A stretch of DNA of 64,000 bases from DATFVA01 sp963771705 (GCA_963771705.1 CAVYUP010000001.1:7243-71242), one strand, 5' to 3'; counted from the stretch's first letter, positions 53,289-61,561 are shown. Notes: a model not told the origin generated them from the letters alone. Program-made: numbers and translations.

Positions 53289-54890
53289 ATGATACCTCTG
53301 CATGTACATTCTAATTATACTTTGCTTAAAGGTACTTCCCGCATCGGGGAATTAATTGAGAAAGCAAAGGAAAATAAGCTGGATTCTCTGGCTTTAACCG
53401 ATACGAATGGTATGTACGGACTCATTCCTTTTGCAAAACAGGCGAAAGAGCATGGTATTAAACCTATCCTTGGCTCATTAATTGATCAACCCGGTGATAA
53501 TTCAGTGTATGTCCTTCTTCTTGCCAGGAACAACCGGGGGTTTTCGGATCTTTGCAGGATCATTACCTCACGTAAGCTTAATGATGACTTTGATCTCTTC
53601 TCTCTTGTTAGCCGGCCTCTGAATAATTTATTCATTATTACTCCTTCCCTTGCTCTGCTTGAAAAAGCAGGGAAGAGGGATAACGTTTTTGCTGAACTTA
53701 CTATTACCTCAGCAAATCGGAATAATGCACGAAACCTTTATACTTATGCGGAAAAAAACGGGATTCGAATGGCCGCCTCAAATCCGGTATTTTTCCTCAA
53801 TGAAAATGATTTTGATTTGCATAGAGTGGTTACTGCTATAGGACTAAATAAAAATTGCGATAATGTCACGAACTCAGAATTAGCCGATAGAGAAGCTTTT
53901 TTCAGGGAAGTAAATGATCTAAAGGAGATATACCGCGGGGTTCCTGAGGCTGTTTCAAACACAGAGTATATTGCCCGGAATTGCAGCGTGGATCTCAGGC
54001 TTAATGAGTATAAATTTCCGAAATTTGATGTTCCCCCTGGTAAAGATTCTTTTACCATGTTATGGGAGAAATGTTTTGAAGGCCTGAGCCGAAGATATTC
54101 TCCGATGCTTGATGCTGCTGTAGACCGGTTGAAAATGGAACTTCATGTGATCAGGGAAATGAACTTTACAGATTATTTCCTTGTGGTCTGGGATATTTTA
54201 ATGGAGGCAAAGAGAAGGGGAATGGTAACTATCGGCCGCGGCTCCGCTGCTAATAGTATTGTCTCCTATTGTCTTGGTTTAACTGAAGTCGATCCGATTA
54301 AATATAATCTTTACTTTGAAAGATTTCTTAATAAAGGAAGAAGCAGTCCGCCTGATATTGATATCGATTTTTCATGGAAGGAGAGAGATGAAATTATTAA
54401 GTATGTGTTCGATAAATATGGATATGAGAATGTCGCGATGATCTCTACTACTGTTACTTTCCGGGCAAGATCAGCTTTTAGAGAGGTTGCAAAGGCATAT
54501 GGTTTTACAAACAGCGAAATATCAAAATACAGCAAATATATTCCTTGGACAGCTGCAGGAAACCTGTCTAAAATATCAGATAAGTTTCCTGAGGCAAGGT
54601 CTCTCAACTTTAAAGTAGAGCCCTGGAAATCAATTGTCTCTATGGCAGAGAGACTGGCGGGTTTTCCCCGGCATCTGAGTATTCATCCGAGCGGTATATT
54701 AATTACTCCGGGCCCGATTACAAATTATACCGCCCTTGAGTATGCAAAAAATAAGGGATTAGGACTTATCGTTACTCAGCCTGATATGTATTCGGTTGAA
54801 GATCTCGGTCTGATAAAAATAGATCTTCTCAGTCAGCGTTCACTGGGGGTTCTCAGGGATACCATGGATGCTATTGAGAGGAATGGCTAA
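53289..54890 (+). CDS. Half-length DNA polymerase III alpha (DnaE2-like): PHP plus palm only
   Basis: The 533 residues align with the first half of error-prone-type DnaE. They contain a PHP domain (MIPLHVHSNYTLLKGTSRI, SLALTDTNGMYG), a middle region (MNFTDYFLVVWDI, GRGSAANSIVSYCLGLTEVDP), the two palm aspartates in PDIDIDFSW and the third in LGLIKIDLLSQRSL. It then stops (IERNG, TAA). The fingers, beta-binding, HhH and OB parts of a ~1000-residue DnaE are absent, and the next bases already encode the convergent membrane gene. The frame is otherwise clean. It may be a split polymerase with its second half elsewhere, a specialised PHP-palm protein, or a decayed gene. Confidence 0.85.
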   Translation: MIPLHVHSNYTLLKGTSRIGELIEKAKENKLDSLALTDTNGMYGLIPFAKQAKEHGIKPILGSLIDQPGDNSVYVLLLARNNRGFSDLCRIITSRKLNDDFDLFSLVSRPLNNLFIITPSLALLEKAGKRDNVFAELTITSANRNNARNLYTYAEKNGIRMAASNPVFFLNENDFDLHRVVTAIGLNKNCDNVTNSELADREAFFREVNDLKEIYRGVPEAVSNTEYIARNCSVDLRLNEYKFPKFDVPPGKDSFTMLWEKCFEGLSRRYSPMLDAAVDRLKMELHVIREMNFTDYFLVVWDILMEAKRRGMVTIGRGSAANSIVSYCLGLTEVDPIKYNLYFERFLNKGRSSPPDIDIDFSWKERDEIIKYVFDKYGYENVAMISTTVTFRARSAFREVAKAYGFTNSEISKYSKYIPWTAAGNLSKISDKFPEARSLNFKVEPWKSIVSMAERLAGFPRHLSIHPSGILITPGPITNYTALEYAKNKGLGLIVTQPDMYSVEDLGLIKIDLLSQRSLGVLRDTMDAIERNG

Positions 54891-55363
54891 AAGGGCTCAG
54901 GTTCCTGTTTCTTTACTTTGTTGGGGTTCAGAAGGGCAAGAAAACCCGGACCATAGACCGATAAAGGAATAAATCCGATAAATATGAATACATCTTCGAT
55001 AATTTTCAGAAATCCTACCCGGCTGCCGTCATTTGTCCCGAAGCATCCGCACTCAATATCAAGTCCTCTTGATACCGCGATTCCTATTGCCGCAATAAAA
55101 ACTATCATTAATCCTCCGCCTAGCAGAGCACTCTCCCTTACATAGACGCCCGTTATTAACAGCAGACCGATGATAAGTTCAAGCCAGGGAATAATCAGGG
55201 CAAAGAAATTTAGATACTCTTCGGGGAGGAGTTTATAGTTATAAAGTGATTTCGCAAAATATTCCAGATCGCTTATTTTCGTTACCGCCGAATAAACAAA
55301 CAAACCCCCTAAAATAAGTCTTAAGGCAAATAACAAATATTTATTTGATAGTATTCCTGACAT
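54887..55363 (-). CDS. MauE/DoxX-like membrane protein
   Basis: The 158-residue protein has four membrane helices (LLFALRLILGGLFVYSAVTK; FFALIIPWLELIIGLLLI; GGLMIVFIAAIGIAV; a fourth near 125-145). It has the MauE-type cysteine motif IECGCFGTND. Members of this group support disulfide or quinone redox chemistry in the periplasm. It follows the rhodanese-like gene with no gap and overlaps the DnaE-like gene end by four bases. Confidence 0.83.
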   Translation of the reverse strand: MSGILSNKYLLFALRLILGGLFVYSAVTKISDLEYFAKSLYNYKLLPEEYLNFFALIIPWLELIIGLLLITGVYVRESALLGGGLMIVFIAAIGIAVSRGLDIECGCFGTNDGSRVGFLKIIEDVFIFIGFIPLSVYGPGFLALLNPNKVKKQEPEPF

Positions 55364-56086
55364 TTAATTTAGCTGGATATTTGTACCTGATGTAACTACA
55401 GGATAATTGGCGTCTTTCCACTCTTCCCATCCACCGAAAAAAACAAATACTTTTTTGAATCCTTTTGAAAACAGTTCATTTCCCAGCCTGATGCTCATAT
55501 CGCAGTCGGAACCTTCACAATAAGTAACAATGGGCTCTGATTTATCCATAGCTGTGAGAATGCTGTCGTACTCGTTAAGATGGAACAGGGGGAGGTTTAC
55601 CGCCCCGGCTATATGCCCGTCTTCATATTCTTCAGGGTCCCTTGCATCCACAAACATTATGTTATCTTTGTAAAGCTCATATGCCTGTACCATTGAAATC
55701 AGCCTTGGCTGATTAAAAACATCCTTTGTCAGATTATTTAAATTCAGCCCGTTATCTTTGTCTTTAGTTTTACCTGTTTGAATATTGTTTTCATCCTTCA
55801 TAGCCAGGTCTGAATCCGTTTTATACTTATACTGAGGCAGGAGATCTTCGTCAATCTGCACTTTGTCCTTTTCCATAGCTATTTTGTTATGATCCGTCTC
55901 AATAGTGTCGGGCGCGATTTCATTAACGGCTTTTGAGGGAGGCTGCTTATTTAAAATCTCGTCTGTGCGGAGAGTCGTCTTTTTGTTGAATAACGGCAGG
56001 CCGTCGGGCTGAAGGTAATTAACCAGAAGTGCCGCTGCAATGGCAACTAATAAAATTAACAATAATTTAGTTAATGAAAATCGCAT
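55364..56086 (-). CDS. Membrane-anchored rhodanese-like protein
   Basis: The 240-residue protein has one N-terminal membrane helix (about residues 7-24), a polar low-complexity linker to about 115, and a rhodanese domain (FVDARDPEEYEDGHIAGAVNLP). The active-site cysteine is in VTYCEGSDCDMS, with a second cysteine close by. It probably faces the periplasm. Rhodaneses move sulfane sulfur; the CEGSDC loop resembles forms with a redox-active pair. The gene is directly followed by the MauE-like gene, so the two probably act together in thiol/sulfur handling. Confidence 0.83.
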   Translation of the reverse strand: MRFSLTKLLLILLVAIAAALLVNYLQPDGLPLFNKKTTLRTDEILNKQPPSKAVNEIAPDTIETDHNKIAMEKDKVQIDEDLLPQYKYKTDSDLAMKDENNIQTGKTKDKDNGLNLNNLTKDVFNQPRLISMVQAYELYKDNIMFVDARDPEEYEDGHIAGAVNLPLFHLNEYDSILTAMDKSEPIVTYCEGSDCDMSIRLGNELFSKGFKKVFVFFGGWEEWKDANYPVVTSGTNIQLN

Positions 56087-56228
56087 AGCCTCACTCGAAG
56101 TTTAATATTTGTTGCAAATTCCCTCAGAATCGGGTTCTCTTAGCTGTAAAATATAATGCATCGAATATTTAATATGAATGAAAACTTAATTATAATCATT
56201 TTGAAATCAAACATAAAACCAGGAAGCT

Positions 56229-57338
56229 TTAGTCGTTTTTTCCGGACCTTGGAAGGAACGGAATAATAGGCAGCAATTTGCAGTATATTTTGTAAACTGA
56301 TTTAATAAGGGGATTAGGAAATAAAATTATCGAGGCTGGCAGCTGTACAATTTCTCCGCCGAACCCGAGTTTGAAAAATGTTGATGTTCTGATTATCTCC
56401 TTTGGTAACTTTTTCTGACCTCTGATCTGCTCTGAGGTCTGCGTATCAATAGAAGCAAAATCAAATACATTAAATCCTTCTTCCTTTGCCAGCATTATGG
56501 AGTACCAGAACAAAGCTGCGTTTGGGTTTGATTTAGGATATTTCCCGTCCCATCCAATCTTCCAGATAATAAAACGATCCCTGATTATCAGCATTACGGC
56601 ACCGGCAATTATCTCTGTTTCCTTTTCAATAAAATAAAGCCTTATCATGTCATCGCTACAAAAGTTTTTCCATATTGTTTCAAATATCTCCAGGCTCGAG
56701 GGATTGGGAGAAACGTCCTGTCGCCTGCAGGTCTCTAGCATTAACTCGTAAAATAAACCCAGTTCCTCAAATTTCCCTTTGCGTAGTTTTAACCCTTCAA
56801 GATGCCTTACGTTATTGCGCAGAGTTTTCCTGAGATCTTTCAGTAGCGATTCGGAAGATTTTTTCAAATCTATCTCAAGCGTGCTGTCGATAATCGTAAA
56901 AACTTTATTTTCCGGAAAATCGTTTTTGTCAAATGTAAATATGTTTGAATGGCCTCCTCCCGGAGGAGAGATAATTAATAGCTTTATACCATAATTTTTT
57001 GCTGTTCTTTTTAGCTCAGAGATAATCAATTTCTTCAATTCCAGGTCGTCTGAATCGATTAATGGTCCTTTATTAAGGAATCCTACAGTACCTGCAAACT
57101 TCTTTTTCTTAAGCAGTATCTGGAAACCGCCTCTTATATGCTGATCCTGAATAAAAATGACCCTTAAGGGTTTCCAGCCTTCCAGGGATTTAGAAGCTGC
57201 CCAGCCGCATGTTTGTTCATGAAACCCCGATGGATTCGACAGTACAAACAGATCCCATTTACGGTCATTTGTATTCTCAGATATTATTGATTTTATCTGT
57301 GAGGCGGATTTAGTGTATTCTGCAGATGGAAAGTCCAT
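56229..57338 (-). CDS. FemAB/GNAT-fold (peptidoglycan bridge or surface acyl/peptidyl transfer) family protein
   Basis: The 369-residue protein has a double GNAT-like layout typical of FemAB-related proteins: WKPLRVIF, GFLNKGPL, LEIDLKKSSESLLKDLRKTLRNNV in the middle (the usual LEDSEEELL...KTRRNIRKA-type segment), then IIAGAVMLIIRDRFIIWKIGWDGKYPKSNPNAALFW-like sequence and NVFDFASIDT. Members add amino acids to peptidoglycan or act in exopolysaccharide export. The exact donor is unknown. It is the last gene before the composition change at about 57.4 kb. Confidence 0.8.
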   Translation of the reverse strand: MDFPSAEYTKSASQIKSIISENTNDRKWDLFVLSNPSGFHEQTCGWAASKSLEGWKPLRVIFIQDQHIRGGFQILLKKKKFAGTVGFLNKGPLIDSDDLELKKLIISELKRTAKNYGIKLLIISPPGGGHSNIFTFDKNDFPENKVFTIIDSTLEIDLKKSSESLLKDLRKTLRNNVRHLEGLKLRKGKFEELGLFYELMLETCRRQDVSPNPSSLEIFETIWKNFCSDDMIRLYFIEKETEIIAGAVMLIIRDRFIIWKIGWDGKYPKSNPNAALFWYSIMLAKEEGFNVFDFASIDTQTSEQIRGQKKLPKEIIRTSTFFKLGFGGEIVQLPASIILFPNPLIKSVYKIYCKLLPIIPFLPRSGKND

Positions 57339-57435
57339 ACCTTTGTTCTTTTTTGAACTAAAATATAAAGCAAAAAAACTTTTTATGTGATATAGGATAA
57401 TGAGATGTGATTTTATTCCAGGTTATTTCCCCGTC

Positions 57436-57554
57436 CGGCCTCGAATCGGCACGAGATATAAGTCCCACCAAACAAGAAATTCCGTATGCTTGACGGCCCC
57501 CCTCGAACCGGCACGAGGTGTAAGCCCCACCAAACAAAAAATTTCGTATGCTTT
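57436..57554. repeat. Two tandem 65-bp units with tRNA T-arm-like segments
   Basis: Unit 1 (from 57436) and unit 2 (from 57501) match over about 54 bases each with few differences, covering CCTCGAA(T/C)CGGCACGAG and CCACCAAACAA. On the minus strand each unit reads CTCGTGCCG(G/A)TTCGAGG, similar to a tRNA T-arm (GGTTCGA). Unit 2 also contains a short self-pairing CCTCG/CGAGG. They lie just downstream of the minus-strand GIY-YIG gene. Confidence 0.8.
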
Positions 57555-57577
57555 GATAAAGTAAATTTTTTGGTTGG
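57530..57577 (-). terminator. Long hairpin downstream of the GIY-YIG gene
   Basis: Two 15-base arms (CCAAACAAAAAATTT and AAATTTTTTGGTTGG) pair with one mismatch around an 18-base loop, starting 18 bases past the GIY-YIG stop. The left arm is part of the second 65-bp unit, so the hairpin and the repeats form one structure. It could act as a terminator or as a structured RNA/DNA element of a mobile unit. Confidence 0.55.
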
Positions 57578-57594
57578 CGCGTCGATGGGTTATC

Positions 57595-57852
57595 TTATGG
57601 TAGAGTATTGGCAGAACTTAAAATGGTTTTAAGAAACCTCTTACCTGATGTTGACTTAAGGTATTTCTCCCTTTCCCGCGCTGTTATCCCATTTTGGCAA
57701 TTTTCAGAATATATTAGCTCGAAAGGGGAGTATCTTTTTGTTGACTTAACATATCCTTGGTTATGTCGGAATAATCTTCTCTCTAAATTCTCGGTCATTC
57801 CAACATAGACGAAGTTATGATTCAGGCCCTTAAGTGCATAGACCGTAAACAT
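57595..57852 (-). CDS. GIY-YIG endonuclease-domain protein (UvrC/Uri type)
   Basis: The 85-residue product from ATG 57852 is a minimal GIY-YIG nuclease: the motif pair VYALKGLNHNFVYVG, the arginine in TENLERRLFRHN, and the late glutamate in AREREKYLKS. An earlier ATG (57876) would add eight residues without family similarity. These small single-domain nucleases often occur in several copies per genome and may be mobile. The linked tandem repeats and hairpin support that idea. Confidence 0.85.
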   Translation of the reverse strand: MFTVYALKGLNHNFVYVGMTENLERRLFRHNQGYVKSTKRYSPFELIYSENCQNGITAREREKYLKSTSGKRFLKTILSSANTLP

Positions 57853-58001
57853 ATGTGTACCGAAGGCCGGATTCAATATTGATAATTTTTCAATTCCCGC
57901 AATATGTCTGTAATATCAATAAAGAGAATGACTTACTAAGCTTCCCTAATAAAATACTTTCCTATAAATTCCCGAATTTTCCCAACACTTCAGAAAAAAT
58001 T

Positions 58002-58017
58002 TGACACGTATTTGTCA
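58002..58017. promoter_or_regulatory. Inverted repeat TGACA-N6-TGTCA
   Basis: TGACA at 58002-58006 and TGTCA at 58013-58017 lie in the gap between the HTH gene end and the GIY-YIG gene, close to the change in composition. It may be an operator or recombination-protein site; the assignment is tentative. Confidence 0.35.
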
Positions 58018-58063
58018 CTTTTTCTATTCGTAAAAGTACCAAAGTGAGGTCATTTAAACAAGT

Positions 58064-58753
58064 TCATTTTTTCTTCACATGCTCCAAAAAATCATCAAGG
58101 TCCTTTCTTCTGAACTTACCACCTTTTAATGATCTTAATTTACCCTGTGATGCGTAATTCTGCAATGTTTTTTTAGATCTCCTTGTATAAACAGCGGCTT
58201 CATCAGCAGTTAATATATCTTTTCCCGTTGTCTCAGATTTTTTTGAGGTTAATATTGTCTCCTGGCTACTTGATAAGGCTCTTGTTACAAAATAATGTCT
58301 CCAGATTAAATCTTCTGGTTCGGCCTTTAATTTTGAATATACTCCCTCATTATCCTTTTCGATTGCTGCTTTAACGGAAATAGAATTCCTTTTTGTAGAA
58401 TTATAGAAACTATATATCAAAGTATCCTTCGGTCCTATATAAATATCAACATCAATATCTTCAGGATTTACAATTAGTTGTTTTAGTTTATATCCTGGTC
58501 GAAGCTCAAGATAGTAAATGCCTTTCGGACCAACATCAGGAACTAACTTTCCTAGACCTTTCTCATTGAAAAGGGGAATGTCTGAAATCTCTGGTTTGTA
58601 TTTACTGATTTGTGATTTATCCTGTGGAACTAATTCTTGTAGCATACCAGCAGCAAAAGGGAATTCAATCTCAATACTAAGGTCATAAGTATATGACTCA
58701 TAACCCCAGTCCCAGTCACGCTGGAAGATTATTTTGTTGAGTTTGTAAGACAT
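58064..58753 (-). CDS. Protein with C-terminal excisionase-type helix-turn-helix
   Basis: The protein (229 residues from ATG 58753; the ATG at 58804 adds an implausible 17-residue leader) has an unrecognised N-terminal ~160 residues with a beta-rich look (SIEIEFPFAAGM, DVDIYIGPKDTLIYSFY). Its C-terminal ~50 residues form the excisionase/MerR-like DNA-binding fold (ILTADEAAVYTRRSKKTLQN, then GKFRRKDLDDFLEH). Such a fold serves excisionases (Xis) and small regulators of mobile elements. It faces away from the replication genes to its right. No integrase is seen. Confidence 0.7.
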   Translation of the reverse strand: MSYKLNKIIFQRDWDWGYESYTYDLSIEIEFPFAAGMLQELVPQDKSQISKYKPEISDIPLFNEKGLGKLVPDVGPKGIYYLELRPGYKLKQLIVNPEDIDVDIYIGPKDTLIYSFYNSTKRNSISVKAAIEKDNEGVYSKLKAEPEDLIWRHYFVTRALSSSQETILTSKKSETTGKDILTADEAAVYTRRSKKTLQNYASQGKLRSLKGGKFRRKDLDDFLEHVKKK

Positions 58754-58929
58754 AATGCCGAAATATAAAGATATAATTTGTTCAATAGAAACTAAGAATG
58801 TCAAGATATCAAAGAGTGCTTATTATGATATTATTAAAGAGACTGTAATATGATATAATTCGGTCCTCTTTATACTATTCGCATATCTTATTAATTTGAT
58901 AATCAAAAAATAATTTGCAGGTATAGAAT

Positions 58930-59286
58930 ATGGTATATCAAAATGATGAATTTGAGTTTAAATTCGAGCTACCCGTTTATCGGTTGAATCCTACAAATCA
59001 TTCATATAATTCTGACCTAGCTAAAATGATAAGAAAAGGACATCCTTTTGAAGAAACATTTTATATTATCGGAAAAGGGATTGATAATAAAGAAATCGTG
59101 AAAATAATCAATAAAAAGGGAAATGTTATATATTGGTTAATGGAATATGAAATTCTTGGTGGCTCAAATACAAATGGGAATAAATGTCATGTTAAGACAA
59201 CACCCGTGAAACAAGTCGAGATTGAAAAAGAACATCCCGATAAAAAGGGGTATGTAATATTAAAGGGTAACTATAAAAAACTCTAG
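58930..59286 (+). CDS. Hypothetical protein of the mobile element
   Basis: This is a 118-residue charged, soluble-looking protein, beta-rich in the second half (NVIYWLMEYEILGG, KGYVILKGNYKKL). No family is recognised. It is divergent from the excisionase-type gene. The A+T-rich codon use matches the rest of the element and differs from the chromosome to the left. Confidence 0.6.
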   Translation: MVYQNDEFEFKFELPVYRLNPTNHSYNSDLAKMIRKGHPFEETFYIIGKGIDNKEIVKIINKKGNVIYWLMEYEILGGSNTNGNKCHVKTTPVKQVEIEKEHPDKKGYVILKGNYKKL

Positions 59287-60045
59287 TTACTCACCTGTTT
59301 TTATTTTTATAGAGTACTAGAACTGAAAGGATTGAAGAATCGCACGCCCAGAGCTCCGTATACATGCTCTGTGCTGCTTTTATACCGACACACTATAAGG
59401 CATATCCCCTTAAATACTTTTCATGATCACGGGACCCTATTGAAGTCATACGACAAATCACGGTTATCCGAGAATTATTTAAGATCTCTGAAAGGGAAAA
59501 TGTTAGAGGTAGTCAGTCAATATTTCGAATATGAGCTGAATTCTCAGGTCGCTAACAGCATCTACCTTAAAGTAAATTATTCTGTTAGTTTTCATAAGTG
59601 ATTATATTATAAGCACTTAAATTTAAGAAAAGGAGGGTCACTATCATATATAATATATTTATTATTATTATAATATTATATATATACCTTACTCTATATA
59701 TGTAATACATATTCTTATTATATATATAGGGATTTGGCCAAAGATTGGGAGGAGATATTTTACTCTACTACCCTACCTAACCCCTTTAAATACTTATACT
59801 TATCGTCACTTTACGTCAAAATCCATACTGTTAGGGCTTGGAATTTAGCTTAAAAACACATCTTTTTACTAGCGGGTGGAGTTAGGATAATTTGCAGATT
59901 TAAATACTATTTTTTTGATCTTAAATGCCTGCGGGTCTGACCGTAGAACTGTTCCCCTCTAAATTTATTCTGTGGACACAATTTACTATTAGTTTTATTA
60001 CTTTTTATTTTAATATTTCAACGTATTAGAAAATTAGCAATTAAA
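59287..60045. other. Very A+T-rich non-coding stretch
   Basis: Apart from a doubtful 89-codon frame (59332-59601), this 760-base stretch has no supported gene. 59640-59735 is almost pure A/T with TATATA runs. It is followed by a C-rich motif TACTCTACTACCCTACCTA at 59761-59779. A strong ribosome-site-like AAGGAGGG at 59630-59637 is not followed by a start codon at the right distance. Low melting stability and position beside replication genes make it a candidate origin, which is inference. Confidence 0.45.
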
Positions 60046-60636
60046 ATGTTGACTAATAAAAATCTGAAAAAATCTACTTATAGCATTAAAGGTTCTTGTA
60101 TTATCTATAAAACCAAGGAAGAATTTGGTGGCTTGTCCAACATGGCGGGGGGATTTCCTTTAATTATCAATAATATTCAAATCAGAAATACAGAGACATT
60201 GTTTCAGATTTGCAGGTATCCTCATTCTCCTAAAATACAGCAAGAAATACTTGATCAAGCAAGTCCAATAATAGCAAAACGCGTAAGTAAAAGAAATCGA
60301 GATAAAACCAGAGATGATTGGGAGGATGTAAAGATAGAATTGATGAGATGGTGCTTAAAAGTTAAGAGCGCGCAGCATTATGATAGAATAAAATTAATTT
60401 TGGATTCAACTAAAAGTAAATCAATTGTTGAGAAGCATTGGAGAAAAGATTACTGGGGGACACTTATTGACAAATCAGATCCGACGAAATTAGTCGGTTA
60501 TAATGTTTTAGGTAAACTATGGATGGAGATACGTGATGACTTCAAGAAGAAAAGTAAAAATCAATTACTTGCAGTTAAAACCTTAGACATAGATAATTTT
60601 TTATTTATGGGTAAGCCAATTGAAAATATTAAATGA
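60046..60636 (+). CDS. NADAR (YbiA/DUF1768) superfamily protein
   Basis: The 196-residue protein has the NADAR pattern: FGGLSNMAGGFPLIINNIQI (the usual F-S-N segment with the following substrate loop), NTETLFQICRYPH (the usual EH-x-FQ-like helix), the DDWEDVKIELMRWCLKVKSA segment and the late HWRKDYWGTLIDK (the W-G signature). NADAR enzymes hydrolyse ADP-ribose-related N-glycosidic bonds; some reverse ADP-ribosylation of guanine in DNA made by DarT-type toxins. No DarT gene is in view. It ends next to, or overlapping, the following gene, so the two probably work as a unit. Confidence 0.8.
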   Translation: MLTNKNLKKSTYSIKGSCIIYKTKEEFGGLSNMAGGFPLIINNIQIRNTETLFQICRYPHSPKIQQEILDQASPIIAKRVSKRNRDKTRDDWEDVKIELMRWCLKVKSAQHYDRIKLILDSTKSKSIVEKHWRKDYWGTLIDKSDPTKLVGYNVLGKLWMEIRDDFKKKSKNQLLAVKTLDIDNFLFMGKPIENIK

Positions 60637-60652
60637 TAGTTCTAGAAATTAT

Positions 60653-61561
60653 ATGTATAATATTGAACCAAGCCCAAATCGATTAGAACACTCACTAATT
60701 ACAAAGGCCATCAGACGAGGTAATGTAGCGCTAGTTGAAAAAGTATTTAAGTATTTACTGACAATTAAAGGTCAGGACAAATGGCTTAGAAATAGATTGG
60801 CAGTAATTGGCTATGAAGAATGCTGGCCTTATGCTAGTACATTAAATTTCACCGGCACTGATTATCAGCTGCTCGAGCAGTATAAAGCAATTGCTTGCAG
60901 AGTAAAAAATAAAGATTGTGATGGGCTTGCTTATTTGGCCAAAAGATTGAATCAAGGGAATGAAAATGCGGTCATAGGAACTGAGGAACAACAATTAGCC
61001 ATTCGCAGGATTGCTGAAGCGATAAAAGATGATACTCTATTCTGGTCCTGGATAGAAAAACAACCAGTATATGAAAGTCATAGACAAAGAATTGAGGCTG
61101 CAAAAAGTGCAAGGAAAAAAAACCTGATGCAGAAGGATAAATCAATAATGTTTGCAGCGGCTTATTTCTCGGTGACGAATCCGATTCCTGATGTAGAAAT
61201 TATAGAACCAAATAATGATCCAAATTTTGAATATTGGGTTGCAATTGACAAGCATACTACTGAAGGAGAAGAAATTATTGGAAGAGCTTCTGAAAAAATC
61301 AAATTACCTATACACGATGGTTATCTTCTTGCATTCTTTTTTGCTGGTGCCCTGTGCAATAAAAATCAACAGGCACCATTTTTCGAGCTATTTAAACAAT
61401 ATAGATTTGGGTTAATGGGTTTTACAAGCGAACAGGCTAAAGATAAATGGGAAGAGTTAAAACCTCTGATAATTCAAATGTCCAAGGCTGAGGTTGACTT
61501 GATGCTAAATAGAATAAATAATGTAAAAGATGAATCGGATCAGCTGGAACTAAATTTCTAA
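60653..61561 (+). CDS. Unknown protein with clamp-loader-collar-like (RarA/MgsA C-terminal-like) region
   Basis: The protein (302 residues from ATG 60653; TTG 60620, inside the NADAR gene, would add 11) has an N-terminal helical part. There, LITKAIRRGNVALVEKVFKYLL and RNRLAVIGYEECWPYA resemble the collar domain of RarA/MgsA and clamp-loader ATPases, where R-R-L-x-x-I-x-x-E-D-I-G is typical. No AAA+ Walker motifs are present. The C-terminal half (YWVAIDKHTTEGEE, LLAFFFAGALCNKNQQAPFF) is unrecognised. It follows the NADAR gene by 16 bases. A DNA-repair or DNA-binding helper role is inferred from the resemblance only. Confidence 0.65.
   Translation: MYNIEPSPNRLEHSLITKAIRRGNVALVEKVFKYLLTIKGQDKWLRNRLAVIGYEECWPYASTLNFTGTDYQLLEQYKAIACRVKNKDCDGLAYLAKRLNQGNENAVIGTEEQQLAIRRIAEAIKDDTLFWSWIEKQPVYESHRQRIEAAKSARKKNLMQKDKSIMFAAAYFSVTNPIPDVEIIEPNNDPNFEYWVAIDKHTTEGEEIIGRASEKIKLPIHDGYLLAFFFAGALCNKNQQAPFFELFKQYRFGLMGFTSEQAKDKWEELKPLIIQMSKAEVDLMLNRINNVKDESDQLELNF

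Noticed and set aside
54700..54890. Split intein at the end of the DnaE-like protein
   Set aside because: No intein motifs are seen near the C-terminus; the sequence is ordinary palm up to the stop codon.
57447..57452. GGCACGAG resembling a cDNA-library adaptor, suggesting vector contamination
   Set aside because: It occurs twice within longer, diverged 65-bp units in a natural context, so contamination is unlikely.
57436..57554. Possible CRISPR array in the tandem repeats
   Set aside because: Only two units exist, they are 65 bp with no distinct spacers, and no cas genes are nearby. No CRISPR array was found anywhere in the window.
59332..59601. 89-codon plus-strand frame starting with TTG in the element
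   Set aside because: Weak start, odd composition and no similarity; it is treated as part of the non-coding stretch.
59630..59637. Strong ribosome-site-like AAGGAGGG suggesting a small gene
   Set aside because: No ATG, GTG or TTG lies at a usable distance and the sequence downstream is almost pure A/T with stops.
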